Part shown: positions 1 to 11,832 of the stretch, piece by piece
Layout of the letters: each line of letters starts with the position of its first letter
Position numbering within the stretch: the first letter of the stretch is position 1
NCBI GenBank assembly: GCA_016946835.1
Contig: JACVTC010000061.1
Location: forward strand, 295,001 to 320,000
Length of the DNA stretch: 25,000 nucleotides
Direction of reading: 5' to 3'
DNA from: Neocallimastix lanati (nom. inval.)
Taxonomy: Eukaryota; Neocallimastigomycota; Neocallimastigomycetes; Neocallimastigales; Neocallimastigaceae
Notes under the pieces: generated by a model
Seen by the model: only the letters and a program-made list of their open reading frames with translations
Databases searched by the model: none
Told to the model about the DNA's origin: nothing
Program-made: the position numbers and the translations under genes

Positions 1-115
1 TTTTAAATTATTAAATATTATATAGTAAAAGTTTTTAGGAGTATAACATGTTTATTTTTAAAATAAAATGAATATTTTCAAATAAAAATATAAAAATAAA
101 TAGTTTAATATCAAA
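1..115 (+). promoter_or_regulatory. Upstream/leader region of the chitin synthase gene
   Basis: This is AT-rich non-coding sequence directly before the chitin synthase start. It has TATA-like A/T stretches near 14-26 and A-rich leader sequence up to the start context tatcaaaATGtc. No specific transcription-factor site can be supported. The promoter probably extends off the left edge of the window. Confidence 0.4.
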
Positions 116-2749
116 ATGTCAGGAATGAATCAAAATTTTAACATGCCAAGACCGGGAGGTGGTCCACAATATCAACAAAATATGAATCAAAGGCCAATGA
201 ACAATAATATGCCAATGAATAACCAAGGACGACCAATGAATAATAATATGCCAATTAATAATAATATGCCAATGAATAATAATATGCCAATGCCAATGAA
301 CAATCCAAGACCACCAATGAATATGCAAATGAATAATCAAAGACCACCAATGAATAATATGCCAATGAACAATCAAAACGGTCCAAGACCAAATGTACAA
401 TTTAATCAAAATGGTCCAAGACCAAATATGAATAATGGAGCATTCCAAGGTAATACTAGTCAAATGCCAAATGTTTCTGTTACTTCAAAGGTTACAACTA
501 CCACAACTACTCAAGTAAAGCCAAAGAAAAATCAAATTTCTGTTGAATTATATAAGGGTAATTATGTTGTTAACTGTCCAGTTTCCAAAAATGTTATTAA
601 GCATGGTAGTTATGATGGTAAATCTGAAGAATTTGGTTATTGTAGATATACAGCTGCTACTTGTAAGGATCCAGATACTTTCAAGGAAGATAACTTTACT
701 TTACGTCAAAAAATTTGGAATAGAAAAACTGAACTTTTTATTGTATTAACTATGTACAATGAAGATGAAGTTTTATTTGCACGTTCTATGACTTCAGTAA
801 TGAGAAATATTGGTTATATGTGTCGTGAAAATAAACATAAGTGGACAAAACAAGGTTGGCAAAATATTGTAGTTTGTATTGTTTCTGATGGTAGAAAGAA
901 AATTAACGCCAAGGTATTAGATTGTTTAGAAGTTATGGGTGTTTACCAAAAGGATGTTATGAAGAATCAAGTTAATGGTAAGGATGTTACTGCTCATATT
1001 TTCGAATATACTGTTCAAACTTGTTTTGATGAAAATATGAATTTATGTGGGCCAGATAAAGGTTATACTCCAGTTCAAGTCATTTTCTGTTTAAAGGAAA
1101 AGAACCAAAAGAAAATTAATAGTCACCGTTGGTTCTTTAATGCTTTTGGTAGAATCTTAAAACCTGAAGTTTGTGTACTTATTGATGTTGGTACAAAGCC
1201 AACTCATGATTCTATCTATCAATTATGGAAAGCTTTTGATTCTAATCCAAATGTTGGTGGTGCTTGTGGTGAAATTTATTGTCAATTAGGTGAAAGTTGT
1301 AAAAACTTAATTAACCCATTAGTAGCTACCCAAAACTTCGAATATAAGATCAGTAATATTTTAGATAAGCCACTTGAATCTGTATTTGGTTACATTTCTG
1401 TATTACCAGGTGCCTTCTCAGCTTATCGTTACAAGGCCTTACAAAATTATGATACTGCTGAAGGTAAGAAGGGTCCATTATACGCCTACTTTAAGGGTGA
1501 AAAGTTACATGAAGGTGGTAATATGTTCAAGAGTAATATGTATCTTGCCGAAGATAGAATTTTATGTTTTGAATTGGTTGCTAAGAAGAACTGTAAATGG
1601 ATTTTAAAGTATGTTAAGGCTGCTAAGGCTGAAACTGATGTACCAGATAATATTCCAGAATTCATTTCACAACGTCGTCGTTGGTTAAATGGTTCTTTTT
1701 TCGCTGCAGTTTATTCATCTTACAATTGGTCTAAGATTTATTCTACTAATCACTCTAGTCTCAGAAAACTTGCACTTACCGTCGAATATATCTATAATCT
1801 TATTAATTTAATCTTTTCATGGTTCAATGTTGCTAACTTCTATCTTTGTTTCCTTTTCCTTGGTGAAACTGCTACCGATGGAAATGATGGTGTTTTCGGT
1901 AAATATGGTAAGCCACTCATGTCTGTATTAAAGGAACTCTATCTTTTCGCTATGATTACTATTTTCATTTGTTCATTAGGTAACAGACCACAAGGTTCAA
2001 AGAGATTATATTTACTTTGTATCTATTTATTTGCTTTCATTATGTTGTTCATGCTTGTCATGGCTGGATATACTGTAGTCATGTCATTCTCTGATAGTAG
2101 TAAGACTTTCATTGAAAAATTAGCCATTCCAAGTTTCAGAAACATTGTTATATCTTTAATGTCTACTTATGGTCTCTACTTTGGTGCTTCTCTTCTCCAT
2201 GGTCAACCATGGCATATGATTACTTCTTTCGTTCAATATATGCTTATGTTACCTTCATTTGTTAATATTTTAATGGTTTATGCCTTCTGTAACACTCACG
2301 ATGTTTCATGGGGTACTAAAGGTGATAACACTATAGCTCCAACTGGTAATACTGTTAAGATTAATCCAGGTGAAAAGATTTCCGTTGAACTTCCAACTCA
2401 AAGTTCCTTAGATGAACGTTATGAAAAATTAATTGTTGATATAAAGAGAAAGGAAGTTAAGGTAAAAGCTAAGCGTGATGAAACTACCAAACAAGATGAT
2501 GATAAGAAGAACTTCCGTACTAATCTTGTACTTTTATGGATTTCATGTAACTTATTATTAATTGTTCTTATTAATGATATTATGGATAAGGTTGTTCATC
2601 CATTCCTTATTGAAAAGTTCAACTTCAAGAAAAACGATTTAGAAAATAACAAAGTATTCCTTACTTTCATTTTCTGGTCTGTTGCTATTTTGAGTTTGGT
2701 TCGTTTCATTGGTAGTACCTATTATCTTATTGATAATATGTTAAATTAA
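116..2749 (+). CDS. Chitin synthase, division 1 (877 aa, intronless)
   Basis: This is a membrane glycosyltransferase (GT2) that polymerises UDP-GlcNAc into chitin at the plasma membrane for the cell wall. Visible division 1 signatures are MYNED at residues 213-217, IDVGTKP around 356-362 (substrate/metal region), AEDR at 478-481 (catalytic Asp region), QRRRW at 519-523 (product-binding motif) and SWGTKG at 731-736. Hydrophobic segments follow the catalytic domain at about 552-583, 602-622, 631-657, 674-693 and 700-725. A charged cytosolic stretch comes next, then two more segments at about 801-820 and 845-872. Residues 1 to about 115 form a low-complexity Met/Pro/Asn/Gln extension with repeated MPMNNN-type units, which is unusual but plausible for this lineage. 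The chosen ATG is the first in frame and includes this extension. Codon use is less AT-biased than in neighbouring genes (many GGT, AAG, TTC), suggesting high expression. The class (I, II or III) within division 1 cannot be assigned here. Confidence 0.97.
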   Translation: MSGMNQNFNMPRPGGGPQYQQNMNQRPMNNNMPMNNQGRPMNNNMPINNNMPMNNNMPMPMNNPRPPMNMQMNNQRPPMNNMPMNNQNGPRPNVQFNQNGPRPNMNNGAFQGNTSQMPNVSVTSKVTTTTTTQVKPKKNQISVELYKGNYVVNCPVSKNVIKHGSYDGKSEEFGYCRYTAATCKDPDTFKEDNFTLRQKIWNRKTELFIVLTMYNEDEVLFARSMTSVMRNIGYMCRENKHKWTKQGWQNIVVCIVSDGRKKINAKVLDCLEVMGVYQKDVMKNQVNGKDVTAHIFEYTVQTCFDENMNLCGPDKGYTPVQVIFCLKEKNQKKINSHRWFFNAFGRILKPEVCVLIDVGTKPTHDSIYQLWKAFDSNPNVGGACGEIYCQLGESCKNLINPLVATQNFEYKISNILDKPLESVFGYISVLPGAFSAYRYKALQNYDTAEGKKGPLYAYFKGEKLHEGGNMFKSNMYLAEDRILCFELVAKKNCKWILKYVKAAKAETDVPDNIPEFISQRRRWLNGSFFAAVYSSYNWSKIYSTNHSSLRKLALTVEYIYNLINLIFSWFNVANFYLCFLFLGETATDGNDGVFGKYGKPLMSVLKELYLFAMITIFICSLGNRPQGSKRLYLLCIYLFAFIMLFMLVMAGYTVVMSFSDSSKTFIEKLAIPSFRNIVISLMSTYGLYFGASLLHGQPWHMITSFVQYMLMLPSFVNILMVYAFCNTHDVSWGTKGDNTIAPTGNTVKINPGEKISVELPTQSSLDERYEKLIVDIKRKEVKVKAKRDETTKQDDDKKNFRTNLVLLWISCNLLLIVLINDIMDKVVHPFLIEKFNFKKNDLENNKVFLTFIFWSVAILSLVRFIGSTYYLIDNMLN
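193..415 (+). repeat. In-frame minisatellite encoding Met/Pro/Asn repeats in the chitin synthase N-terminus
   Basis: Imperfect units related to ccaatgaataataatatg recur in frame and encode MPMNNN/RPPMNN-like peptides. Unit lengths vary in multiples of three, so expansion and contraction keep the frame. An antisense ORF rich in His/Trp/Ile across this segment is a shadow of the repeat. Confidence 0.85.
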
Positions 2750-2846
2750 AGAAATTAAAAAAAAAAAAAATATAAATATATATATATAATATAAAAAAAA
2801 AAGGAAGAAAATCGAAAATATGTTAAATTAAGAAATATTTAAGGCA

Positions 2847-2886
<40 letters not shown>

Positions 2887-3623
2887 GGTTTTTATACTTT
2901 TTTTTTTTAATTATAATACTCTTAAAATTAGATAATAAAAATCATTTTTTAAAACTATTTTTTTTTATTTAATAATCTGAAATATTTTTTATCTTTTGAC
3001 TTTTAAAAAAGTAAAAAGTAAAAAGAAAAAGAAAAAATAAAGTAAGAATTATAGATAATTAAAATTTTAATGTAAAAAAAATAAGAATACTTTTTTTTTT
3101 AATCTTATAAATTTTATTATTTACTTAATATAATAATAATAATAATAAAATAATTAAAAAAAAAAAAAAAAAAGATATTACTATAATAAAATTACAATTA
3201 ATAATATATTATTATATATATAATTAATAATTATAATATAAATAATGATTTTACAAATAATTATAAATATTAATCAATTAAATAATTATAATAAAAATTA
3301 TATATAAATATTAATATAAATATGGTAAAAATATACTAATAATTAAAAAATGATAAATAAATGAAATATATAATTATACAAAAAATAGAATAGTAAATAA
3401 ATTAATAAATAAATAAATAAATTTTATTTTAAAGAATAAAAGAACATAATTAAAATTTTTTATTTGCCATTTTTTTTCTTTTTTTTCTATATTGTTTTAC
3501 CTATTCAAAATTATAATAATACATAATAAAAAAAATAATGCTTATTTTTTTTATTTAATGATTTGAAATATTTTATTTCAATAATATTTTTTTTTTCTAT
3601 TATATGTTAATAATATTAATTAC

Positions 3624-3664
<41 letters not shown>

Positions 3665-4360
3665 AGCGTAGCTAAATTAAACAATAATTTAAATAGTATT
3701 ACAATAATAATAATAATAATAATAAACGGATCTATTTATATCTTTTGAAATATAAATCATATAAAGAAATTAAATGATTTAAACATATGTTCTTCGTATT
3801 ACTTTTTACTTAATATTTATTTATCTAAAATTTATTTAGAATTTATTTATTTTAATAAAAAAAAAATAGAGGATTTATATATTTCACTTCCTACTATGAT
3901 AATAACATAATTCAAATAAAAATAATCTTAAATATATATTATAAATTTAAAATATATTTAATATATATTATATTTAGTAAATAAATAACAGATGAAAAAA
4001 ACAGAGAATGTTTTTTTTTTTGCTTTTTTTTTTTTTTTTTTGCTTTTATTAACTTTAGATTTTAGTTATTATATATAGAATTAATATATAAAAATCATAT
4101 TTTAAAAACCAATGAATTTTTGATGTAACTTTCAAATTTACAAATAAAAAAAAAAAAAAAAAAAAAAAAAAATTTATGAAAAAATAAAAAAATAAAAAAT
4201 AATAATAAAACTTTAATTATTAATAAATTTCATATTTCAAATATTTATAACAATGTATTTAGTAATATTTTATCTTAAATAAGAATATTCTAAAATAAAA
4301 TATTTTTTTAAAAAAATAATCTAGCTCCTGAAGAATGAAAATCATATAAATTTAAATAAA

Positions 4361-4487
4361 TAAATAATAAATAATAAATAATAAATAATAAATAATAAAT
4401 AATAAATAATAAATAATAAATAATAAATAATAAATAATAAATAATAAATAATAAATAATAAATAATAAATAATAAATAATAAATAAT
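4361..4487. repeat. Tandem heptamer array (TAAATAA)n, about 18 copies
   Basis: A near-perfect 7-bp tandem repeat in the spacer downstream of the chitin synthase gene. The same heptamer in the same orientation forms a second array at 15045-15177. Confidence 0.92.
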
Positions 4488-4783
4488 AATAATTTTTAAA
4501 TAGTTAAATAACTAAATACTAAATAGAAAATAGTTAATAAATAGTTGAATAATAAATAATAAATGAATAAAATGAAAGAAAAAATACAAAAAAAAATTTA
4601 TTTTTTTTATATAAAGTTCAAAAAAAAAAAAAATTAAAATTAAATAGGTACTTTATATTACAATAAAACTTTAATGTTGTTTATAACAATAGAAATGAAT
4701 ATTGGTTTTAATAATAAAAATAATAATTAAAATAAAAATTAATAAAAGTTGTTTGAATAATATTAGCTACAATAATAATAAAG

Positions 4784-5356
<573 letters not shown>

Positions 5357-5719
5357 CAATTTTTCAATTTTTATTAAAATCAAAAATCATACAAAGAAAA
5401 GAAAATATATAAATATATATAAATTCTAATCTCATAAAGGAAATTATTCACACTTGTATTTATATATATTATTGTTTTTATTTTTATTGACGAATTTTTC
5501 TACATCATATACGCTTGTTTTGTATGTTAAATATATATATATATACATTTCATGTTTATTCATTAGCTGAATAAAAGATGTTATATTTATTTTTACATAC
5601 ATATATTTTTTTTATTATTATTGAAATTATATACAGTTATAAAATTCAATTATTATTATTATTGTTTATTTATTTAATAACAAAAATAATTTATTATATA
5701 TAATACAAAAAGAGTATAT

Positions 5720-5763
<44 letters not shown>

Positions 5764-6126
5764 CTTTGAATTTTTTGATTTTTAAATTTGAATTTTGATT
5801 TAAAATATTTCTTTGATTGAATTTTTTTTTTTTTGCTTTGTAATTGATTTATTTAACAATATGTTTTCTTTATCTCATTTTTTTTATATGTATACATATA
5901 TAAAATTAAAGTATCATTTTGTTTTTGCTTTTATTTTTTTTATTTTTTTATTTATTTTTAATTTTTTCACATTTTCACATTCGTTTATAACTTAAATTTT
6001 TTTTTTATTATATTTATTAATTATTTTTATTTTTGTTTATTTAATATTTTTGATTGTTGATTTATTGTTGATTTTTTAAAAAATTTTTTTTTATAATTTT
6101 ATACTTATTCTATTTAATTTCATACC

Positions 6127-7585
6127 TTAAATTCCAGTTAAATAAATAATTAATACAGCTATCGATAGAATAATGATATTTTTATATAAATGTAATGTGT
6201 TTGAAAAACCAATCACACCTGAAGTATTACTGTTATTAGTGTTCGTTTTAGCAACATATTTTTGATTTAACGGATAATAATTGTTATTGATATTGGCAAG
6301 GTTAACTCCCTTTAAATCACATTGATAATTTTCTTTAATTTGATTCAACAGTTCCTCTAAATCTAAATTACCTTGAATCACTGTCACAACTGTTGTAGTA
6401 AATGTGGATATTAAGGTAGTGATTCTATTATTTGTTGAATCGGGTACTACTTCATTATCATAACTGGTATCGGAAGTAATAGAAATGATGGTGGATTCAA
6501 AGATATCATCCTTACTAATATTATTGGTTATAAAGAAATTATTGGTATCAATTGTTGGATAGGTAACAAAGGTTATACTGTTGGATGTGGACTTCACACG
6601 ATCAATCAAATTATAGGTAATATCCTTCTCATAAACAATATCATAATCATTAGTAATATCACTATAACCAATAAGGAAGAGATCATAAGAAATGTTATTC
6701 TTCGTAGAACGTAGAGCATCTCCTGTAACATCGATGACATACCATTTCTCATTCAATTTAACAAAATTCCATTGATATCCATAACCAACCGCTAATATAG
6801 AATTAATTTTATAATAATTGGAAAACCAATTGAAAGCCTTAGCTATTCCTTCACTGGTACATTTATGATTAACGAGAGCACCATAGATAGTGGGAGAAAA
6901 AATATCCTCACTTTCATCATCGGTAACAATAGTCACGGAGTTAATGAGTTGATCATGAACATTTCTTAAAATTTGATAGGATGTTTTATGATCCGGATCT
7001 CCAATATTTTCTATGATATTAAACTTTTGAGTTTCGAGAACTTCATTCATGGCTTGTATGGTACTTTGAGAAAAATTATTACAGAAATCATTGGACCAAC
7101 AGAGATCAATTTCAATTCTTGTCACATTCTCGGTTCTAGAAGAATATTCACAGCTGTAACGATAGGTGTAGATCCACCAAAATTCACTGTGATCATAGAG
7201 AAAACTAATGAAGGCGGTAATCATACTTGTTTTCATATTTTTATAATTAACCTTATATCCATCATCACTGGGATAGAGATCAATAAAAAATTCAGGAACC
7301 TTTTTTTTGCAACTTAATAATAAATTATTATAGAGATAGGTCTCGAAAGGTTCAAGACCTTCCTTAAATCCATTATCGGAATAAGTTATTTGACTATATT
7401 GAATGTTAGTGGAACTTGGCTTTTCAGTCAAACTACCGGGTATGTTATTGATATCACTACTTATCATCACAATATCATCATCATCATCATAATCTGAATT
7501 TAAATTACCATTGGTATTTGAATATACAGGTGATATTTTCATATTGATATTGGAAGTACTACCGAGAGCATGATTGAAATTTTTA

Positions 7586-7617
<32 letters not shown>

Positions 7618-7785
7618 GAATCTACTATTAAAGCCACTTCTTACTAGGGATTTATACGAACCGAAACCTTCTATTGTTAGTAATTCATCTTCATTTTCGT
7701 CTCTAGAATGAAGCCATTGTCTGGGCATGGATTTAATAAATGGAATGATCCATCCCATAAAAAATATTAAGAGATATAATTTCAT
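6127..7785 (-). CDS. Secreted, GPI-anchor-like protein with a degenerate transglutaminase-like domain (552 aa, intronless)
   Basis: Residues 1-19 are a signal peptide (hydrophobic LYLLIFFMGWIIPF core). Residues 57-66 are poly-Asn and 99-104 poly-Asp. Residues 149-370 resemble the transglutaminase-like (TGc, PF01841) domain common in Clostridia-type bacteria. FLYDHSEFWW (195-204) corresponds to the DHPE-FW motif before the core, NVHDQLINSVT (275-285) to the IHDYLV-N-T element, YGALVN (301-306) to the segment before the nucleophile, and WYVIDVTGD (348-356) to the WYxVDxTW motif. The family pattern VCEGYAKAF reads TSEGIAKAF here, so the nucleophile Cys becomes Ser311. HAWN reads YQWN, so the His becomes Tyr337. 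Asp352 remains. The last 16-22 residues are hydrophobic after an Asn/Ser/Thr/Gly stretch (515-526), as in GPI signals. Six cysteines lie after the signal peptide (159, 212, 229, 235, 309, 489). A surface or wall role is inferred; cross-linking activity is doubtful. Confidence 0.86.
7588..7617 (-). repeat. Coding AAT microsatellite (Asn10)
   Basis: A run of ten AAT/AAC-type codons encodes Asn57-66 of the transglutaminase-like protein, between the signal peptide and the folded domain. It is probably length-variable and structurally neutral. Confidence 0.85.
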
Positions 7786-7884
7786 ATTTTTATTTTTAAT
7801 TTTTTTATTTATATATTATATTATATATATAAATTTTATTATGTAATTATTTAGATTTAATTCTACGTAATATATTGTCATTCA

Positions 7885-7932
<48 letters not shown>

Positions 7933-8163
7933 GTGTATATTTGCTTGTTTTTAGCTTCTTTTCAACCTGTATTAAAAATAAATAATTAAATATATAAAAA
8001 TTTGATAATAAAGAATATTTAAATATATCAACAAACGATAGTAACAATTATTTTTATTATGATATATAATATATAGATTGATATTTATTATTTAGAATCT
8101 ATTGAAATTAAAAAAATCTATATATTATTAAAATAAAAAAAAAAAATTAAAAATAACAATAAC

Positions 8164-8201
<38 letters not shown>

Positions 8202-8962
8202 TAATAACAATAATAATAAATTAAAAGCTAAAAATAAGATAAAATGAAATGAAATAATTATAATATAAAAGAAATAAAATGGAATAAAACAAAATAAAAT
8301 AACAAATATAACAATTTAAAGATAAAATTTAAATAGTAAATTTAAATAAATATAAAGTTTAATGTATTATACTTCATTTTTTTTTTTTTTTTAATTTTTA
8401 ATTTTTATTTTTTTTTTTTTTTATTTTTTTTTTATATTAATAAAAAAATTAACTTTATTTTTATATACATCCATTTCATACAAATATCGAAAACTTAAAC
8501 TAAAAAAAAAAAAAATAAAAAAAAAATAAAAAATAAAAAATAAAAAATATAAAAATTATTATGAAAAAAAGTTAAGTTGGGAGACTTCTTTTCATCATCA
8601 TTATCATATGGAATAATAACTATATATAAATAAATATATAAGAAATATTTATAAATTATAATTATATATGAGAAATTATAATCAAAATATTATTTTTAAT
8701 GATCATAAAGATGTATAATTATCATTTTATATCAAATATATTATATATATTTATTTAATGGATCATCCATATTATATGAATAAAAAAAAAAAAATAAAAT
8801 AAAATAAACAGAAATGTATATAAATATTTTTCATGATAAATATAATTTGTTTTATTTTATTTTATTTTATTTTTTTTTTTTTTTTATTATTAGTTATTAT
8901 AAATATTTAAACAGAAATATATATATATATATATATATTTTTTTGTGATAAATATAATTTTT

Positions 8963-8996
<34 letters not shown>

Positions 8997-9226
8997 TTTT
9001 TTTATATTATTAGTTATTATAAATATTTTAACTTATAATAAAATTAATAATGTTAGAATATATGAAAAATAAGCTTCAAAATGTATTGAAACAAATGATT
9101 AATATATAAGCCACAATATATTAGTATAATAGCATTTAATTTAGAATAACTAAGTGCTTGTAACTCTATCATAAATAATAAAATTGACATAATTATAAAC
9201 GTTATATTCCTGACTCTTAAAATATA

Positions 9227-9263
<37 letters not shown>

Positions 9264-9878
9264 TATTTTTTTTACAATTTTATTTTTTATTCTTATTAAT
9301 ATTGTTTTTAATTTTAATTTCATTTATTTAATTTAATTTTATTTTTATTTTATTTTATTTTATTTTTTTTTATTTATATGTTTGTTTTTGCTTTTGGTTG
9401 TTTGATTTTTAAAATTTAATAATTTTTAATGAAGATTAATAATAATAATAATAATAATATATATATATATAACGATTAGAGAAAAAAATACAAAAGGAAT
9501 AAAAAAATTATATAAAAGATTTGCTTATATAAAAGGAAAAAAATAAAAATAGAAAAATCATCTATATTATTAATAACATTAATAATATTAAGATAAATAA
9601 AAAAAAAAATATAATAATAAAAATAATAAAAAATAATTATATAATTTTTTTTTTATTTTTTTTAAAAAAAAAAGTTCAGTTATTTTGATATTGTTATGTA
9701 TATATATATATATTTTTTTTGTATATGAAAAAATAATTTAAATATATATACTTTATATGAAAAAAAAAAAAAAAAAATAATTGAATATACATAATATATA
9801 TATATATTATTATTGTATTTATATAACATTTTTATCTTTTGATTAATATATATATATTATTATTATTATTATTATTAT

Positions 9879-9922
<44 letters not shown>

Positions 9923-9965
9923 TTATTTAATTTTATTTTATTGTATTTTGGTTTAAATAAATAAA
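7786..9965. other. Intergenic spacer between the transglutaminase-like gene (start) and the PP2C gene (stop)
   Basis: About 2.2 kb of AT-rich DNA with (AT)n near 7891-7917, 8919-8938, 9227-9244 and 9246-9266, AAT repeats near 8165-8198 and a T40 run at 9881-9920. It should contain the promoter of the transglutaminase-like gene (right of 7785) and the PP2C 3' UTR (left of 9966). The most complex stretch, about 9040-9220, shows no frame, no RNA fold I recognise and no family match. I see no gene here. Confidence 0.75.
9881..9920. repeat. T40 homopolymer downstream of the PP2C gene
   Basis: An uninterrupted 40-base T run, poly(A) on the coding strand of the PP2C gene and 46 bases after its stop codon. 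It follows a TTA/ATT triplet run. Its position in the presumed 3' UTR is noted; no function is claimed. Confidence 0.9.
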
Positions 9966-11040
9966 TTATTCATGAAAACGAACAATTAATACACTTAAAT
10001 TATCTGTACTGAAATTGTCTAATGCGTGTCTTAAAAGAACTTCACTTGCTTCTTGTGGATCAGCAATATTTTCTATTAATTCCACAGCTTCGTCATCCGT
10101 ACATACATCCCAAATCTGGTTATTATTAATATTACAAAAAAAAAATATAATAATATATTTAAAAATGATTTATTTAAATTATAAATAAATATATATATTC
10201 ATATATAAACATTTAGTTATTTAGGATATTTTTTTTTAACTATATATAACTATATATAAAATAGTAATACTTACACCATCACAAGCTAAAATTAAGAATT
10301 TATCATTATCATTAAGAACAACTCTTGTGGTATATGGATTACCAATTACCCATTCTTTCATAGAATAATCACCAAGTGATCGCGTTACAGCAAGTATACC
10401 TAATAATAATAGGATTATTTTATTTTTAATAAATTATTTGATGATATTTATAAATTATACAGAAGTTAATATATATCAAATTAACATATTTATTTTAAAA
10501 TAAAAAAAAATAATTTTTTTTTTCCCTTATTATATTTATTTTTTTTTTTTTTCCTTTATTTTATTTTTTTTTTTTTATTTATATATATTATATTTACCAT
10601 TAACTCTAGCATTTAATACAAAACCACCGGCATCAGTAATTCTTTGTACTTCTTCCAAATTGGAACCTTTATGATCACATGATAATCTGAGAGCACGTCC
10701 ATTACGACTATAAAATTTTTTAATAATAAATTAATTTTTTTTAGGTACAAAATATACATATATATATATTAAATTTTACAGAAAAAGAAAATATAAATAT
10801 ACAATATAATATTTAATATATGATTAAATATATTAAATATATTAAACAAATTATATAATATTTTATTAATAAAAAATTATTATTTATAAAATTAATATTA
10901 TTTATTATTTATTATTTATTAAAATGCCATGCTTTTTCTTATTATTTATTAACTTTAATATTTATTTTTACTAATTTTAACCTTATTATTATTATTGTTA
11001 TACATATAATATATATTTTTTATATATTTTAATAAAAATG

Positions 11041-11118
<78 letters not shown>

Positions 11119-11223
11119 CAATACCTTAATACAGCTCTGGCATCACCAACATTTGCAGAATATAATACCCTCTATTTATATTATAATATTATAATAAAAT
11201 GTAGTTTATATATTTATCATGAT

Positions 11224-11254
<31 letters not shown>

Positions 11255-11798
11255 TTTGTTATAAAGGAATAAAATAAAAAAAAAAAATATTAATTATTTG
11301 AATTTTTGTTACTATCATTTGTATAATTAAATTGAATAAATTTGATAAATAGATATGAGTATATAAACAAACGAAAAAAATAATATATTTTTATCATATT
11401 TTTAAATTTTAACCTTTTCAACTTCATTGCCATCATCATCTTTTATTTTTTCTTTTCGGACAAATACAACAATTGCTGTACATCCTGAAGGTATTTCCCT
11501 TTTTTCATTAATTTGTGAATCTGTTTTTAAAAATGCTTTATTTAATGCTTCTTGAATTGGCATATTTGGTGATTCTTTGAAAATTTCAATTAAATTCTTT
11601 TTTATTTATATATATTATTTATTTTATTAGTTCATTTATTTATTTGAATTATATATTTGGTATATTAAAATTTTGGATTATTATTTCATAATAAATAAAT
11701 ATATGATAATAAATGATTATATGATAATAAATATATTATAAATAAAAATAATACAAGAAATTATGTTTATATATTTCCTGAAATTATTTGAATATACA

Positions 11799-11832
<34 letters not shown>

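Noticed and set aside
119-463. Antisense open frame of 114 codons opposite the chitin synthase N-terminus
   Set aside because: Its His/Trp/Ile repeats are the complement of the Met/Pro/Asn minisatellite in the real gene.
5813-5995. 60-codon Phe/Ile-rich open frame
   Set aside because: T-rich low-complexity DNA next to a T43 run; no homology-like pattern.
6859-6861. Cys309 as the catalytic nucleophile of the transglutaminase-like domain
   Set aside because: It sits two residues before the family position when EGIAKAF is aligned with EGYAKAF, and no His is available at the HAWN site. Kept only as a caveat.
7847-8047. 66-codon minus-strand open frame upstream of the transglutaminase-like gene
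   Set aside because: Contains an (AT)n-derived Ile-Tyr repeat and lacks coding character; the downstream gene already starts with a good signal peptide.
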